Source: CBDBND01 sp965207985
GTDB taxonomy: Bacteria; Pseudomonadota; Alphaproteobacteria; Rhodospirillales; Rhodospirillaceae
Direction: 5' to 3'
Length of the DNA: 64,000 nt
Assembly (NCBI GenBank): GCA_965207985.1
Contig: CBDBND010000018.1
Location: forward strand, 1-64,000
Part shown: in pieces, positions 8,123 through 17,069 of the stretch
Numbering within the stretch: position 1 is the first letter of the stretch
Layout: the number at the start of each line of letters is the position of its first letter
The notes under the pieces: generated by a model
The model's database searches: none
Told to the model about the DNA's origin: nothing
What the model saw: the letters and a program-made list of their open reading frames with translations, nothing else
Made by a program: the position numbers and the translations under genes

Positions 8123-8435
8123 TTTCGTCGCGCCAATTTGGCAAGTTCCGCAAGTGCGCTCTTTGAGACAATAGCCCGCACTCGGCCGCGGAAGCCGGAA
8201 GCTTTTTGAAGAGCTGGTTCAGGCGACGCCCTGCTGCGGCGTCTCGTCACTACGATACATAACTTCCTTTTGGAAGGGGCAGGCCCATAACCAAGTGGCT
8301 TTACATTGTCGGATTTTACCGGGGTCCTTAAGAGGCGGTAACCCCAGCCGGAAATTCTCAGAAATTGACCCGTAAGAAAGGACCTTACATCATTTGTTCC
8401 GAGAATATCCGCGAGAGCCCTTCACCGTGACCTTA
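8123..8435. other. Non-coding stretch between the Mrr-like scrap and the binding-protein gene
   Basis: No gene can be supported on either strand. A GC-rich inverted repeat (GACGCC..GGCGTC) is present near 8223-8243. Frames here lack family features. Confidence 0.4.
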
Positions 8436-9366
8436 TCAACGATTCAGGGACATAAACCTGGAGCGATGAACGTTGGGTATATTGTCTTCGTAGCCCTTGA
8501 CGTGGGTATGAACCAACATCCGCGTGGTTCCAAAGAACAAGGGGATAACCGGACTTTCGTCCAGCATGACTTGCTCTGCCATGGCCATCAATTCAGTTCG
8601 TCTCACCATGTCCAGGGTACGACCTGCCTCTGCCATTAGCTGGTCGTAGTAAGGATTTTTGTAATTAGTGTAGTTCATGGGACCAGAATCGCTCTGGAAC
8701 AGATAAAGGAAATTCTGAGCATCGTTGTAATCTGCAACCCAACCGGCATCGCCCACGGCATAGTCCTTGCTATCAAGCATATTGTAATGCACACGGGCTT
8801 CATTGGCTTGCACTTCAGCTTCAATACCAATTCGCCGAAGCATTCCAGCTATCGCGGTTGCGACACGCTGGTTCTCAGCCGCCGCACGGTAGGAAAACTC
8901 AAAATTTAGTGGATTCCGAGGCCCAAAGCCGGAGCTTTCGAGGAGGCGCATGGCATCTTGCAGCCTTTGATGCTCAGACCAATCCGTAAAGTCGAGACGC
9001 GCTGTGTTCACGTAATTGGCCACGTTGGGAGGAACAAAGGAATAGGCTGGTAACCGGCCGTCCCGGAGAATGCGTTCCACTAGAATTTCACGTTCCACAG
9101 ACATCGAAATAGCGCGTCGCACTCGAACGTCATCGAATGGCGCTATCGAAGAATTGAGGGCAAGGTATGTTACGGACATATTCGGAAACAGCCGCGTCTC
9201 GGCAGGCATGTTTTCCCGAAGCCAATCCATCTGATTTGCCGGAAACCCTTCGTTTAGGTCTATTTGACCGGCACGGAACTGATTGAGGGCTGTGTTGCCA
9301 TCTTCTATAGGATAGAAATAGACCTCGTCGATGGCGGCGTTCGCCGCGTCATAGAACAACGGGTTG
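8436..9366 (-). pseudogene. Periplasmic oligopeptide-binding protein (OppA/SBP_bac_5 type), 5'-truncated
   Basis: The frame covers the C-terminal ~310 residues of a peptide-type ABC solute-binding protein: NPLFYDAANAAIDEVYFYPI, NQFRAGQIDLNEGFP, FDDVRVRRAISMSVEREILV, AGWVADYNDAQNFLYLFQSD, NYTNYKNPYYDQLMAEA, and an ending PVIPLFFGTTRMLVHTHVKG. Full-length family members are about 520-550 residues; the signal peptide and first ~200 residues are missing. Similarity breaks at about 9366, exactly where an oppositely oriented TolC-type gene begins mid-protein. No permease or ATPase genes are nearby. Confidence 0.8.
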
Positions 9367-10478
9367 ATCTACAGGCCGACGCCGGACAGGAACGGGTAAG
9401 CACCGAAGCGTTAAGGTCCACCCCCACCGGCCCTTTGGAAGTTGGCACGGAAACCTGGGGTTTGTCCCTGACGCAGAATATTTATGATGGCGGCCTCAAA
9501 AGTTCGGGTCGTATGTCGGCGAAGCTGCTAGAAGAGGTCGCCGACTACACTCTGACCAGCGTCCGCCAAGCTGTTCTGTTTGAAGGAATCACTGCCTATC
9601 TGGATGTGCTGCGGCAAAGCCAATTGTTGGATCTTTCGGGGCAGAATGAAGCCAACATCATGCGCCAGCTCAATTTGGAAGATGAGCGCGTGCGTCGGGG
9701 GTCGGGTATCAATGTCGATGTCTTACAGGCGAAATCCCGTTTGCAGATTGCGCTTGAGCGTAAGGTGTTTGTCGACGGCGCTTTAAAAGATGCCAACAGC
9801 CGGCACCTCCAGGTGTTCAACCGCGCCGCCGACATGCCCAACATGTCCATGCCGCAACGGCCGACGCGCCTCCTTCCGCGTACTCTGGAAGACGCCATCA
9901 GTATTGCTTTGGCTGAAAACCCAGCAATTCTTACTGGACAACGTCAGATCGATATTGCTGATCAAAATAGAGAAGGCGTGGTGTCTGAGTTTTACCCAAC
10001 CATCGATTTGGTGCTCGAGGGTAACTATGAAGACGACTTCAATGGCGTGCCCGGTATCCGCAGAGACTACTCGGCAAAACTGCGGGCCAACTGGAACCTA
10101 TTTAGAGGACTAGGCACGCAATCCCGGTCCCGAAGCGCTGCCTACATATATCAGGCCAGACAAAGTGACTACATTCAGACCCGCCGCAAGGTCGAAGAAC
10201 AAACCCGACTTTCCTGGCAGGCACTCTTGACAGCCCGGGAGCGGGTCGATCTATTGGACAATGCCGTCAATATCGCCGGCGAGGTTTTTGAATCTCGTGA
10301 ACGCTTGCGTGAATCCGGTCGGGAAACGGCGCTAAACGTTTTGGACGCTGAAAACGAAGTATTCAATGCACGGATCAATTACACCGGCGCGCTGTTCGAC
10401 GCTTGCATCGCAGCTTACCAGTTACTTTTGGCCATGGGCCGTCTCGACGAAGTGATCGGTCCCGCAGCAAGACGCTAA
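9366..10478 (+). pseudogene. TolC-type outer membrane efflux protein, 5'-truncated
   Basis: From about 9366 the plus strand reads VDLQADAGQERVSTEALRS, ETWGLSLTQNIYDGGLKSSG and a long helical segment (ANIMRQLNLEDERVRRGSG, NVDVLQAKSRLQIAL). A second structural repeat follows (DAISIALAENPAILTGQRQI; FYPTIDLVLEGNYEDDF; SAKLRANWNLFRG; TALNVLDAENEVFNARINYT). This is the outer membrane channel family of type I secretion and RND efflux. The signal peptide and first ~60 residues are absent. The frame stays open upstream only because it reads through the antisense of the binding-protein gene, so the ATG at 9264 is not its start. Confidence 0.8.
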
Positions 10479-10527
10479 TTTACCTTCTCCAATAACCAAG
10501 TGAGGCGTACCTATACGCATTGTTTTG

Positions 10528-11808
10528 CTATGCGGGTTCGGTTGCTTCAGCTGAGAATTCAACTTCATTGAAGTCGGGCGCTTTGCCCATCGTGGCGATG
10601 GCCAGAACGCCGATCCCCAAGGCAACGATGGCGAACTGGAGGGCCAGATCGTAGTTGCCGTTGATGTCGAACACATAGCCGAAGATGGGCGGGACAATGC
10701 CAACGCCGGCATAGAAGAAGACGAACACAGACCCATAAAGTTTGCCGTAGGCCTTTAGGCCGAAATAGCGCGCCGTCAGGTAGGGAACCAGGTCCACTTC
10801 CGATCCGGCGGCAAGACCGATGAACACGGCCGAAGCGACGGTGAAGGCAAGGGCTGGAGAGTCACCGGCAAGTAAAATGCAGCCAATAACGGGCATGGAG
10901 AGAAAGAACGCCGCGACGTAAGGGGGATGAAAGCGGTCGACCAGAAAGCCTGTGGTGACCCGGCCAAGAATGACGGCGATCCCCATCAGCCCGGCGATGC
11001 GCGTGGCCAGGGACCGGTCCATGCCTGAGTCCGTCAGCAGCGGCACCAGATGCACCATCAGGGACGAGATCATGCCGCCAATCAAAGTGAAGGCAAAAGC
11101 GAATTGCCAGAAGCGGAACGACTTGAGCGCTTCCGGCACGGTGTAGCCAGCCTGCAACGCGGGAGACGGTGGCGCGGTAGTTTGCGCCTCAGCTTGTATC
11201 TTTGCCGTCTTCTTATTGGCGCGGCCGTTTTCAAAGAACAGGAAATAAGCCGGGATGATAGCCACCAGCGCGGCCACACCCATGGCCATGTAACCGGCTT
11301 GCCAGCCATAACTGTCGATCAGACCACCGACGAACACCGGCACCAGAAAGCCGGCGATGCCCGTGCCCGTCAACGTGAGACCAAGGGCTAGTCCCCGTTT
11401 TTTCTCGAACCACGTGGCGACGCCCCGGGTCCACACCAAGGGCGTGGTGCAGCTGCCCAAAAGCGACAATGTGAAAATGGAAGCGTAGAAGAAAATGATA
11501 CTGCCGGTCTGCTGGGTCATGGCGAACATGGCCAGGGCCAAACCGAACAGGGAGACCATGGCAATCCGGCGCACGCCAAACTTATCGGCTATGTACCCGA
11601 CGAACGGCGCGGTGACGACGAAACCCAAAGTGAGGAAAGTTTTGGCACCGGAGACTTCAGCCCGGCTCCAGCCGAAGGCATCGGTCAGCGGCGTGATCAG
11701 GATGCTCAGGCTATAGACCATGGCCCCGGTCACCCCAGCGCCGACGCCGATGGCGGCGGCGACCACTACGGGCCAGTGGGCGCGAAATTCGCTATAGTCC
11801 TGGCTCAT
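10528..11808 (-). CDS. MFS permease, oxalate/formate antiporter-like
   Basis: A 426-residue inner membrane transporter with about 12 hydrophobic segments. The N-half begins WPVVVAAAIGVGAGVTGAMV and has the motif between helices 2 and 3 as GYIADKFGVRRIAM. The equivalent in the C-half is GRVTTGFLVDRFHPPYV. The tone of the sequence (FGWSRAEVSGAKTF; TRGVATWFEKKRGLALGL) fits the monocarboxylate/oxalate-formate branch, so an organic acid anion is a likely cargo. It is the last gene of the minus-strand block that includes the secreted cupins and may share their function. Confidence 0.85.
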   Translation of the reverse strand: MSQDYSEFRAHWPVVVAAAIGVGAGVTGAMVYSLSILITPLTDAFGWSRAEVSGAKTFLTLGFVVTAPFVGYIADKFGVRRIAMVSLFGLALAMFAMTQQTGSIIFFYASIFTLSLLGSCTTPLVWTRGVATWFEKKRGLALGLTLTGTGIAGFLVPVFVGGLIDSYGWQAGYMAMGVAALVAIIPAYFLFFENGRANKKTAKIQAEAQTTAPPSPALQAGYTVPEALKSFRFWQFAFAFTLIGGMISSLMVHLVPLLTDSGMDRSLATRIAGLMGIAVILGRVTTGFLVDRFHPPYVAAFFLSMPVIGCILLAGDSPALAFTVASAVFIGLAAGSEVDLVPYLTARYFGLKAYGKLYGSVFVFFYAGVGIVPPIFGYVFDINGNYDLALQFAIVALGIGVLAIATMGKAPDFNEVEFSAEATEPA

Positions 11809-11847
11809 GACATTACTTCCTCACTTAATGCTCGCAGACGCTACAAC

Positions 11848-12786
11848 TCAGTAGCCGCTGATTGTATCCAGTTCCACAGGAACGACCGGTGCTGTGCCTG
11901 TTGAAATGAAAGAAGAGTCTTCCAGTCGAATCCAGTAGTGGTACTTGCCGGCGGTCTCGCGGATAGCGTCGCCCGGCCCAACAATGACTTCTACTTCCTC
12001 CTCAACAAAGCGAGCCTTACCCGACGTAATGTAAAGCAGACCGTCACGATCTCCCGTGGCTTCATTAGTTGGACCGCCTCTATAGGTTTTAATAACCCCA
12101 ACAGTATTGCCGTCGAAGGCATAACTTTTGATGTCGAGACGAATGGCGTCATCGGGTGTGTTCTCAAGGTCTTCGGGTGTGGCGACAACCACTCTTTCGC
12201 CATCCGGCCCTCCCCAATAGGCCATATAACTCATAGGAGCATCGGCTGCACGTACCACCATGGCTTTGGCATCTTGATTTATCTTAGTGCCGGTCACGGT
12301 CCATAATATGACGGTGGAATCTCCATCGCCGCGCAACGTACCAGAGGGATAACTCACAACATCACCTTCGCCTACAGATACGGTCTCCCCAGCAACTTCG
12401 ACCGTGCCCGTGCCTTTCATCATGTACAACTGGTTTTCAACGGTGATGGCGTGGAGCATGCCGCCCTGGTCTTTCTTGAAATCCAGAACCCGGATGGAGC
12501 CGGTGGGAAAGACATAAGACATCTGTGTATAGCGCGACGCCTCCGGTGGTGCCGCATCAACGGCCTCCTGGCCCCAAACGATACGTATGCGAGACCCCAT
12601 GTCGTTGACCACTTCCCACTCTGCCAGAACCAAGGGCTCCACGGAATCTCCCGCAATGAAAGTCTCAGCCATGGGATTCAAGGGTGCAGCGGTGCGCACG
12701 GCGTCGGGCGGCAAATCCTGTGCCCAAACGTATGACACAGAGACCATTAAGTTTAGGACTGTCATAAGTGTTGCGAGATACGGCAT
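11848..12786 (-). CDS. Secreted double-cupin protein 1
   Basis: About 312 residues starting at ATG 12786, preceded by AAGGATG. I chose it over the upstream GTG/ATG because it begins a clean signal peptide (MPYLATLMTVLNLMVSVSYV, cut after WAQ). Two cupin barrels are visible: one around LHAITVENQLYMMKGTGTVE, VAGETVSVGEGDVVSYPSG, and one around GLLYITSGKARFVEEEVEVI, GPGDAIRETAGKYHYW. The first barrel keeps a histidine but not the full HxH...E...H metal set. It is a paralogue of the gene at 13597-14523; the IS1595 element separates them. Function unknown; a periplasmic binding or isomerising role is possible. Confidence 0.65.
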   Translation of the reverse strand: MPYLATLMTVLNLMVSVSYVWAQDLPPDAVRTAAPLNPMAETFIAGDSVEPLVLAEWEVVNDMGSRIRIVWGQEAVDAAPPEASRYTQMSYVFPTGSIRVLDFKKDQGGMLHAITVENQLYMMKGTGTVEVAGETVSVGEGDVVSYPSGTLRGDGDSTVILWTVTGTKINQDAKAMVVRAADAPMSYMAYWGGPDGERVVVATPEDLENTPDDAIRLDIKSYAFDGNTVGVIKTYRGGPTNEATGDRDGLLYITSGKARFVEEEVEVIVGPGDAIRETAGKYHYWIRLEDSSFISTGTAPVVPVELDTISGY

Positions 12787-12851
12787 TACCACATCCTTAG
12801 GCGAACGACCGGCCGCACACGACGACACTGGAGAAAATGAAGATGCGCATA

Positions 12852-12859
12852 TTTATTAA
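12852..12859. repeat. Target-site duplication of IS1595, left copy (TTTATTAA)
   Basis: Identical to 13593-13600. It marks a recent simple insertion. Confidence 0.95.
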
Positions 12860-13592
12860 GAGTCTTGCCTAGCAGATCGGTTTTTCTCGCAGGTGATGTA
12901 GCAGAAGCCTGACCTTGTTGGAAGCCCGATGGTTGAAGCGCCACTCGGTTTCCTTGAGGTGGAGGTGGAATGTGTGTCTGGGCACACCCATGAACTTTAC
13001 GAGCCGCACCTTGGCCATGCCCCAGAAGCCCTCGATGCCATTGATGTGAACCGGGCCGCGGGCGAACTCATCGCAGGAATGGTCGACCCGGAAGTGACCA
13101 TAGCCGAGATCGACGAGGCCGTTGTAGCCGCGCCATCCATCGGAGTTGACGACGGTGCTTGGATCGACCCTGCCCCGAATAATCCCCTGTAGCGTTGACT
13201 TTGAGCAGTCCGGGACGATCTCGGTGTAGACCTGCCCTTCGCGTTCGAAGATCCCGAAGACGACTGTCTTGCCATAGGCTCCGCGTCCGCGCTTGCCTTT
13301 GATGCGTCTGGCACCGAAGAAGCTCTCATCGACCTCGACCACGCCGAAGAACGGGCGCTGTGCTTCGCAAGCCGCGAGGATCCGCTCCCTCAGGCCGCGG
13401 TAGATCCGGTTCACAGTGTTGCGATTTACGCCGCAAATCGCGGCCGTTTGCAGCGCCGTGAGATCAGCGGCAAAGCACTTCACGACAAGGCGAATCTGAG
13501 CTTCAGAAAGTTTGGAACTTTTCGAGTATCGGTTTTTCATTACCATACAGAGCTTTATGCCGCCATCGGCTATGCTCTGCTAGGCAAGACCC
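12860..13592 (-). mobile_element. IS1595-family insertion sequence, complete (733 bp)
   Basis: Terminal inverted repeats GAGTCTTGCCTAGCAGA (12860-12876) and TCTGCTAGGCAAGACCC (13576-13592) differ at one position. The 8-bp sequence TTTATTAA flanks it directly at 12852-12859 and 13593-13600, the duplication size of this family. It lies between two paralogous cupin genes. The right copy of the duplication contains the stop codon of the upstream cupin gene, which therefore stays intact. A truncated second copy is at 60105-60279. Confidence 0.95.
12869..13546 (-). CDS. IS1595-family transposase
   Basis: 225 residues, a short IS1016-like member without the N-terminal zinc ribbon. HTH region: LSEAQIRLVVKCFAADLTAL, AAICGVNRNTVNRIYRGL. 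The DDE-type ISXO2-like core shows D in FGVVEVDESFFGARRIKGK, D in VVNSDGWRGY and E in HINGIEGFWGMAK. The frame is intact. The start may be the ATG at 13546 or two codons later. Confidence 0.92.
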   Translation of the reverse strand: MVMKNRYSKSSKLSEAQIRLVVKCFAADLTALQTAAICGVNRNTVNRIYRGLRERILAACEAQRPFFGVVEVDESFFGARRIKGKRGRGAYGKTVVFGIFEREGQVYTEIVPDCSKSTLQGIIRGRVDPSTVVNSDGWRGYNGLVDLGYGHFRVDHSCDEFARGPVHINGIEGFWGMAKVRLVKFMGVPRHTFHLHLKETEWRFNHRASNKVRLLLHHLREKPIC

Positions 13593-13600
13593 TTTATTAA
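13593..13600. repeat. Target-site duplication of IS1595, right copy (TTTATTAA)
   Basis: Identical to 12852-12859. It includes the TAA stop of the cupin gene ending at 13597. Confidence 0.95.
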
Positions 13601-14523
13601 TTAGCTTCGGCCACGTAGGGCACCACCGGCATACTGCTTGTGGCGATGAAAGACGAGTCCTCCAAGCGGATCCAGTTGTGATAATGGCCGGTGATTTCCC
13701 GGATGGCGTCGCCGGGACCCGCGATCACGTCCGCGTCCTCTTCGAAAAAGTGGAGCTTGCCCGAAGTCACATAGATCAGCGCATCCATAGTGGTGGTGTT
13801 TCTGGCTGTCGGCCCGCCTTTGTAGTTTTTGGTCACGCGGACAGAGTTGCCGTCAAAGACATAGCGCCAAAGGTCAAGACGAACGGCATCGGCAGGCGCA
13901 TTCGCTAAGTCTTCCTCTGCTCTCGCACGGACCATCTTGCCGTCCGGTCCCGGCCATTGGGCAGAATGTGACATCTGAACATCCGCTTTTCGCACCACCA
14001 TAGCCTTGGCTGTCTCGTTGATCTTGGTGCCGGTGACATGCCACAGGATCACAGTGGCATCGCCATCGCCGCGCAGGGCGCCACTTGGGTAACTGACCAC
14101 ATCCCCCTCGCCGATGTGCACGGTTTCGCCAGCGACTTCGACCGTGCCTTCACCTTTGAGCATGTAGAGAGCGGTCTCCACGGTGATGGCGTGGAGCATG
14201 CCGCCCCGGTCCTTCTTGAACTCAAGCACCCGAATGGTGCCGGTCGGAAACACATACTGCTTCTCAGTGTATTTGGAGGCTTCGGCCGGCGCCGCTGCCA
14301 CGGCATCCTCACCCCAAACGATTCGGATGCGCGGACCCATAATGGGGTCATCCGTATCCCACTCGGCCAAATGCCACGTTTCCACATCTTCGCCACGGAT
14401 AAAAAACTCCGCCGTGGGATCAAGCGGTGCTGCCGTGCGCACGGCATGTTGGGGCATGTCTTGTGCAAAGACAGCTCCACTCGTCAACAGGAGAACCGCG
14501 CTTAGAATGACTGAACGTCCCAT
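13597..14523 (-). CDS. Secreted double-cupin protein 2
   Basis: 308 residues with a signal peptide (MGRSVILSAVLLLTSGAVFA, cut before QD). It has the same two-barrel plan as the neighbour at 11848-12786: FPTGTIRVLEFKKDRGGMLH, LYMLKGEGTVEVAGETVHIG, EGDVVSYPSGALRGDGDATV in the first barrel and ALIYVTSGKLHFFEEDADVI, GPGDAIREITGHYHNWI in the second. Both start with the mature sequence 'QD(L/M)PxxAVRTAAPL' and share the ending EDSSFI. The start has TAAGGA 8 bases upstream. It lies 10 bases after the upstream cupin-like gene, so it is probably co-transcribed. Confidence 0.7.
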   Translation of the reverse strand: MGRSVILSAVLLLTSGAVFAQDMPQHAVRTAAPLDPTAEFFIRGEDVETWHLAEWDTDDPIMGPRIRIVWGEDAVAAAPAEASKYTEKQYVFPTGTIRVLEFKKDRGGMLHAITVETALYMLKGEGTVEVAGETVHIGEGDVVSYPSGALRGDGDATVILWHVTGTKINETAKAMVVRKADVQMSHSAQWPGPDGKMVRARAEEDLANAPADAVRLDLWRYVFDGNSVRVTKNYKGGPTARNTTTMDALIYVTSGKLHFFEEDADVIAGPGDAIREITGHYHNWIRLEDSSFIATSSMPVVPYVAEAN

Positions 14524-14533
14524 GGTTTTGTCC

Positions 14534-14953
14534 TTACTTGAACTGATAGTTATCGATGGGTTTGCTCGCCAAGTTAAGGCTCAATGTCGTCGTTGGTACG
14601 GTACTGCGCATGGTTGAATGATGCTGACACAAACCATGCACGAGATTGCCGTGCCCTGGTGAGCGGCGGCGCATTTCACCGCTTTGCACGGTGGTTTCCA
14701 AATGCCCCGACATCACCCAAACGATGGCCATGCGATTAGTGATATGCATTTCGTTGAGGTTCCACGGCTGCGGTGTGTTCTGACTATAACCGAGCCCCCA
14801 AGTCTCTCCCACCTGCCGTGCGCTCATGGCGCTCAACGGGCTGGTCTGGACCAGCGGCACTTCATAGTAAGTCCAGGTTGACCGGCCGTTCTCATCCAGC
14901 TTGTAGCCGGTCATGCGGTAGGCGGTATCGGGTTTCATTTCAGTGATGGCCAT
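14534..14953 (-). CDS. Small cupin-like protein, C-terminus probably out of frame
   Basis: 139 residues. The first ~94 look like a small cytosolic cupin (KLDENGRSTWTYYEVPLVQT, NLNEMHITNRMAIVWVMSGH, LETTVQSGEMRR) similar to the protein at 15532-15921. In that homologue the equivalent SGEMRR position is followed by a glycine-aspartate turn and a GxGHxTR motif. Here the frame reads RSPGHGNLVHGLCQHHSTMR instead, and another frame offers SRAWFVSASFNHAQYRTNDD. A one-base change around 14670 may have shifted the tail. Role unknown; co-directional within the secreted-protein block. Confidence 0.5.
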   Translation of the reverse strand: MAITEMKPDTAYRMTGYKLDENGRSTWTYYEVPLVQTSPLSAMSARQVGETWGLGYSQNTPQPWNLNEMHITNRMAIVWVMSGHLETTVQSGEMRRRSPGHGNLVHGLCQHHSTMRSTVPTTTLSLNLASKPIDNYQFK

Positions 14954-14994
14954 GGATCAATGTTCTTTCTGGCTTTGAATGTCTATTGAGTTAC

Positions 14995-15531
14995 TCAGCA
15001 TTGCGGATGTTGCTTTTGAATTTGTCCGCGCAGTTCTCCGGCGGGATATTTTTCCGTGTGTAAATTCACGTACATGCGGTCCGAGACCAGATACGCCAGT
15101 TCACCTTCATTGAGCACTTTGGAGCCTGAGACCGGCGACCTGACACCGTTCGGTGCCATGTCCCAGAGGACCGCCGCTTCACCGCCCAGTGTTTGGGGAC
15201 CGTGAACGTGGGCCCCGACAGGTGCTGTGGTCAGATCATCGAACGTCAACGTCCAGGAAAATTCCAGCGTGTCCCGTTGCAAGACAAAGTCGACCCGGCC
15301 CATGCCCGGGCTTTCGGTAACCGCGCTTTGCTCATCGGCTGAGAGGTCGGCGAAAAAGACAATGGGTGGACCGTCTGTGGCCTCGGGAACCGGTGAAAAG
15401 TAGACACACGACATATCGGGCTTTGGCCCGCGTCTTGGATCTCTATTGGGATCGCTGTTCTGTGCGTCCGCATCTGCAACAGCGGAAAGCACCATTAAAA
15501 AGGTAAGGAACGCCGGCAACGGTAAGCGCAT
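14995..15531 (-). CDS. Secreted CHRD-domain protein
   Basis: 178 residues with a signal peptide (MRLPLPAFLTFLMVLSAVAD, cut after ADA). The body is a CHRD domain: a beta-rich start (RVDFVLQRDTLEFSWTLTF) then the family signature VGAHVHGPQTLGGEAAVLWD and the end YVNLHTEKYPAGELRGQI. CHRD domains were defined in chordin and occur in many bacterial secreted proteins of unknown function. The start codon immediately follows the TAA of the cupin gene at 15532 (TAA-ATG), indicating translational coupling. Confidence 0.8.
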   Translation of the reverse strand: MRLPLPAFLTFLMVLSAVADADAQNSDPNRDPRRGPKPDMSCVYFSPVPEATDGPPIVFFADLSADEQSAVTESPGMGRVDFVLQRDTLEFSWTLTFDDLTTAPVGAHVHGPQTLGGEAAVLWDMAPNGVRSPVSGSKVLNEGELAYLVSDRMYVNLHTEKYPAGELRGQIQKQHPQC

Positions 15532-15921
15532 TTATTTGAGCTCGTTGGGCATGGAGCAAAGAAGGTAGTAACAGGGCTCCTGGCCGATGAAGCGGGTCAT
15601 GTGCCCCTGCCCGGCGATGTCTTCGGCGATCATGATGTCGCCCCGCGCCAGCTGACGTTCTTCGCCATTACTGGCGGTGATGTGCATCTGCCCGGAGAAC
15701 ACCGCGATCATGGTGCGCTCGCCAGTAGGTGTGAAATCGATGAAATGCCCCGGTAAAGCATGACCGATACGCCAGTCCGTGACATCTTGACGCGCCGAAT
15801 TGATGCGGCGGTAGTAGACGCCCTCCTCGGCTGTGCCACCGCCGGGCGCCATCATATTGAGCTCGATGTCGTCGAGCAGGGAATGACCGTGCGCATCGGA
15901 ATATATGTGCGGTAGTAACAT
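15532..15921 (-). CDS. Small cupin-domain protein
   Basis: 129 residues without a signal peptide. One cupin barrel: the N-terminal strand set (GVYYRRINSARQDVTDWRIG), then HALPGHFIDFTPTGERTMIA, VFSGQMHITASNGEERQLAR and GDIMIAEDIAGQGHMTRF. The GDxxxxEDxxGxGH pattern is typical of small cupins next to secreted enzyme clusters. It may sense or bind a ligand. The stop abuts the start of the CHRD gene. The homologue at 14534 appears damaged; this copy looks complete. Confidence 0.75.
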   Translation of the reverse strand: MLLPHIYSDAHGHSLLDDIELNMMAPGGGTAEEGVYYRRINSARQDVTDWRIGHALPGHFIDFTPTGERTMIAVFSGQMHITASNGEERQLARGDIMIAEDIAGQGHMTRFIGQEPCYYLLCSMPNELK

Positions 15922-15967
15922 TGAACTCTCCCCTGTGAATGAACTGCAGTGTCAGTTGGTGAATTTT

Positions 15968-17065
15968 CTAACGCCCCGACCCGGCCATCACCTTGCCGTC
16001 CGCCATGATGGTCCGCCAGTACCGGTCGGTGCTGCGTTGGCCGTAAAGATCTCCAGGATCCGTATCACGTTTGTGGACAAAAAGTTTCTGACCTTTGTAG
16101 GTCCATTGGTGGCGGCCGTCTTCCAATTCGATGACGGACCAATGGCCAATGGATGAGGTCTCACCATCAGCATAAACGGGGTCCCAAAGATGCGGGGTCG
16201 CCATGTCTCTGCCTATACCGATGCCAAAGGCGCGATTTTCAGGGAGGTCGTAGGCGTAAAGGGTCTTGCCGTTGGCATCCGCCAAAAGTCTACCGGCGTC
16301 GGAGTTCTGATAGGTAATCCAATCGGGCACCGGCGGCGGTGGTTCGAGAATTACAGCGGTGAACGTGTCCACATCGTTGCCAGCGATTTCGCCGGGCTGG
16401 AAATCCCCGGCATAACGGTAGAGAGGTTGGTTCTTATAAGCCCATTGTGTGGTGCCGTCGGCGCGATCAACGACGGACCAGTCATCCATGGTAGAGCGCG
16501 CGCGCCACCAAGCTTCCACCGGTTGCCACGTTTTCGCGCACTCGCCTGAACAAGCCGACAAGCCGGCCTGGTCAGCAGACGATGTATACATCGTCATGTT
16601 TTTCTGATCGACCAGCAGGTGCCCTTGCGGGGTCTTATAGGAATTAAACCCGGGGGGCAGCGGTACCGGCATCACCGCCACATACCATTGTTGTTGGTAT
16701 TCATCGCCGTTCATATCCGCCGGCGCAACGTCACGGCTGGAGGTGTAAAGCGGCTTGCCGCGAAAGGCCCATTGATACCGACCGTCGTCCCGCTTGATCA
16801 CTGACCAATCTACATTGGACTGTGTTTCACCGTTGGCCACTAGCGGCGGCCAAGTTTCCGCACAGGTGTCGACACAAAGAGGTTCGCTATAGCGCTGGTC
16901 TTTTGTGTACGTATAAAGAGTCATGCCTGCGGCATCGGTGAGAACCCAACCGTGACCGCGGGTGGCGAGCTGAATGTCTGCGGGAACGGAAACGCTTTGA
17001 GCCAAAGCGGTTGTCACACAACCGAGAAGGTACGCTGCACTGAGACCAAATCGCATTGCCGCCAT
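15968..17065 (-). CDS. Secreted protein with three Lipoprotein_15-type repeats
   Basis: 365 residues with a signal peptide (RFGLSAAYLLGCVTTALAQ). Three repeats of about 105 residues follow the 'secreted repeat of unknown function' plan: GMTLYTYTKDQ...CVDTCAETWPPL...DGRYQWAFRGKPLYTSSRD; NMTMYTSSADQ...CSGECAKTWQPV...DGTTQWAYKNQPLYRYAGD; GKTLYAYDLPE...WDPV...DGRHQWTYKGQKLFVHKRD. The first two keep the CxxxC pair and the W(P/Q)P motif; the third has lost both cysteines. Known family members are single or tandem repeats on lipoproteins; no enzymatic role is established. The start may be the second methionine (MRFGLS). It lies 4 bases after the DUF1552 gene. Confidence 0.75.
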   Translation of the reverse strand: MAAMRFGLSAAYLLGCVTTALAQSVSVPADIQLATRGHGWVLTDAAGMTLYTYTKDQRYSEPLCVDTCAETWPPLVANGETQSNVDWSVIKRDDGRYQWAFRGKPLYTSSRDVAPADMNGDEYQQQWYVAVMPVPLPPGFNSYKTPQGHLLVDQKNMTMYTSSADQAGLSACSGECAKTWQPVEAWWRARSTMDDWSVVDRADGTTQWAYKNQPLYRYAGDFQPGEIAGNDVDTFTAVILEPPPPVPDWITYQNSDAGRLLADANGKTLYAYDLPENRAFGIGIGRDMATPHLWDPVYADGETSSIGHWSVIELEDGRHQWTYKGQKLFVHKRDTDPGDLYGQRSTDRYWRTIMADGKVMAGSGR

Positions 17066-17069
17066 CGCT

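Noticed and set aside
7879..8250. 123-codon minus-strand frame
   Set aside because: Serine/arginine-rich with no domain pattern; it is the antisense of the Mrr-like fragment.
9264..9365. Upstream part of the 404-codon TolC frame
   Set aside because: These codons are the antisense of the solute-binding protein and do not look like a TolC signal peptide, so they are not the true 5' end.
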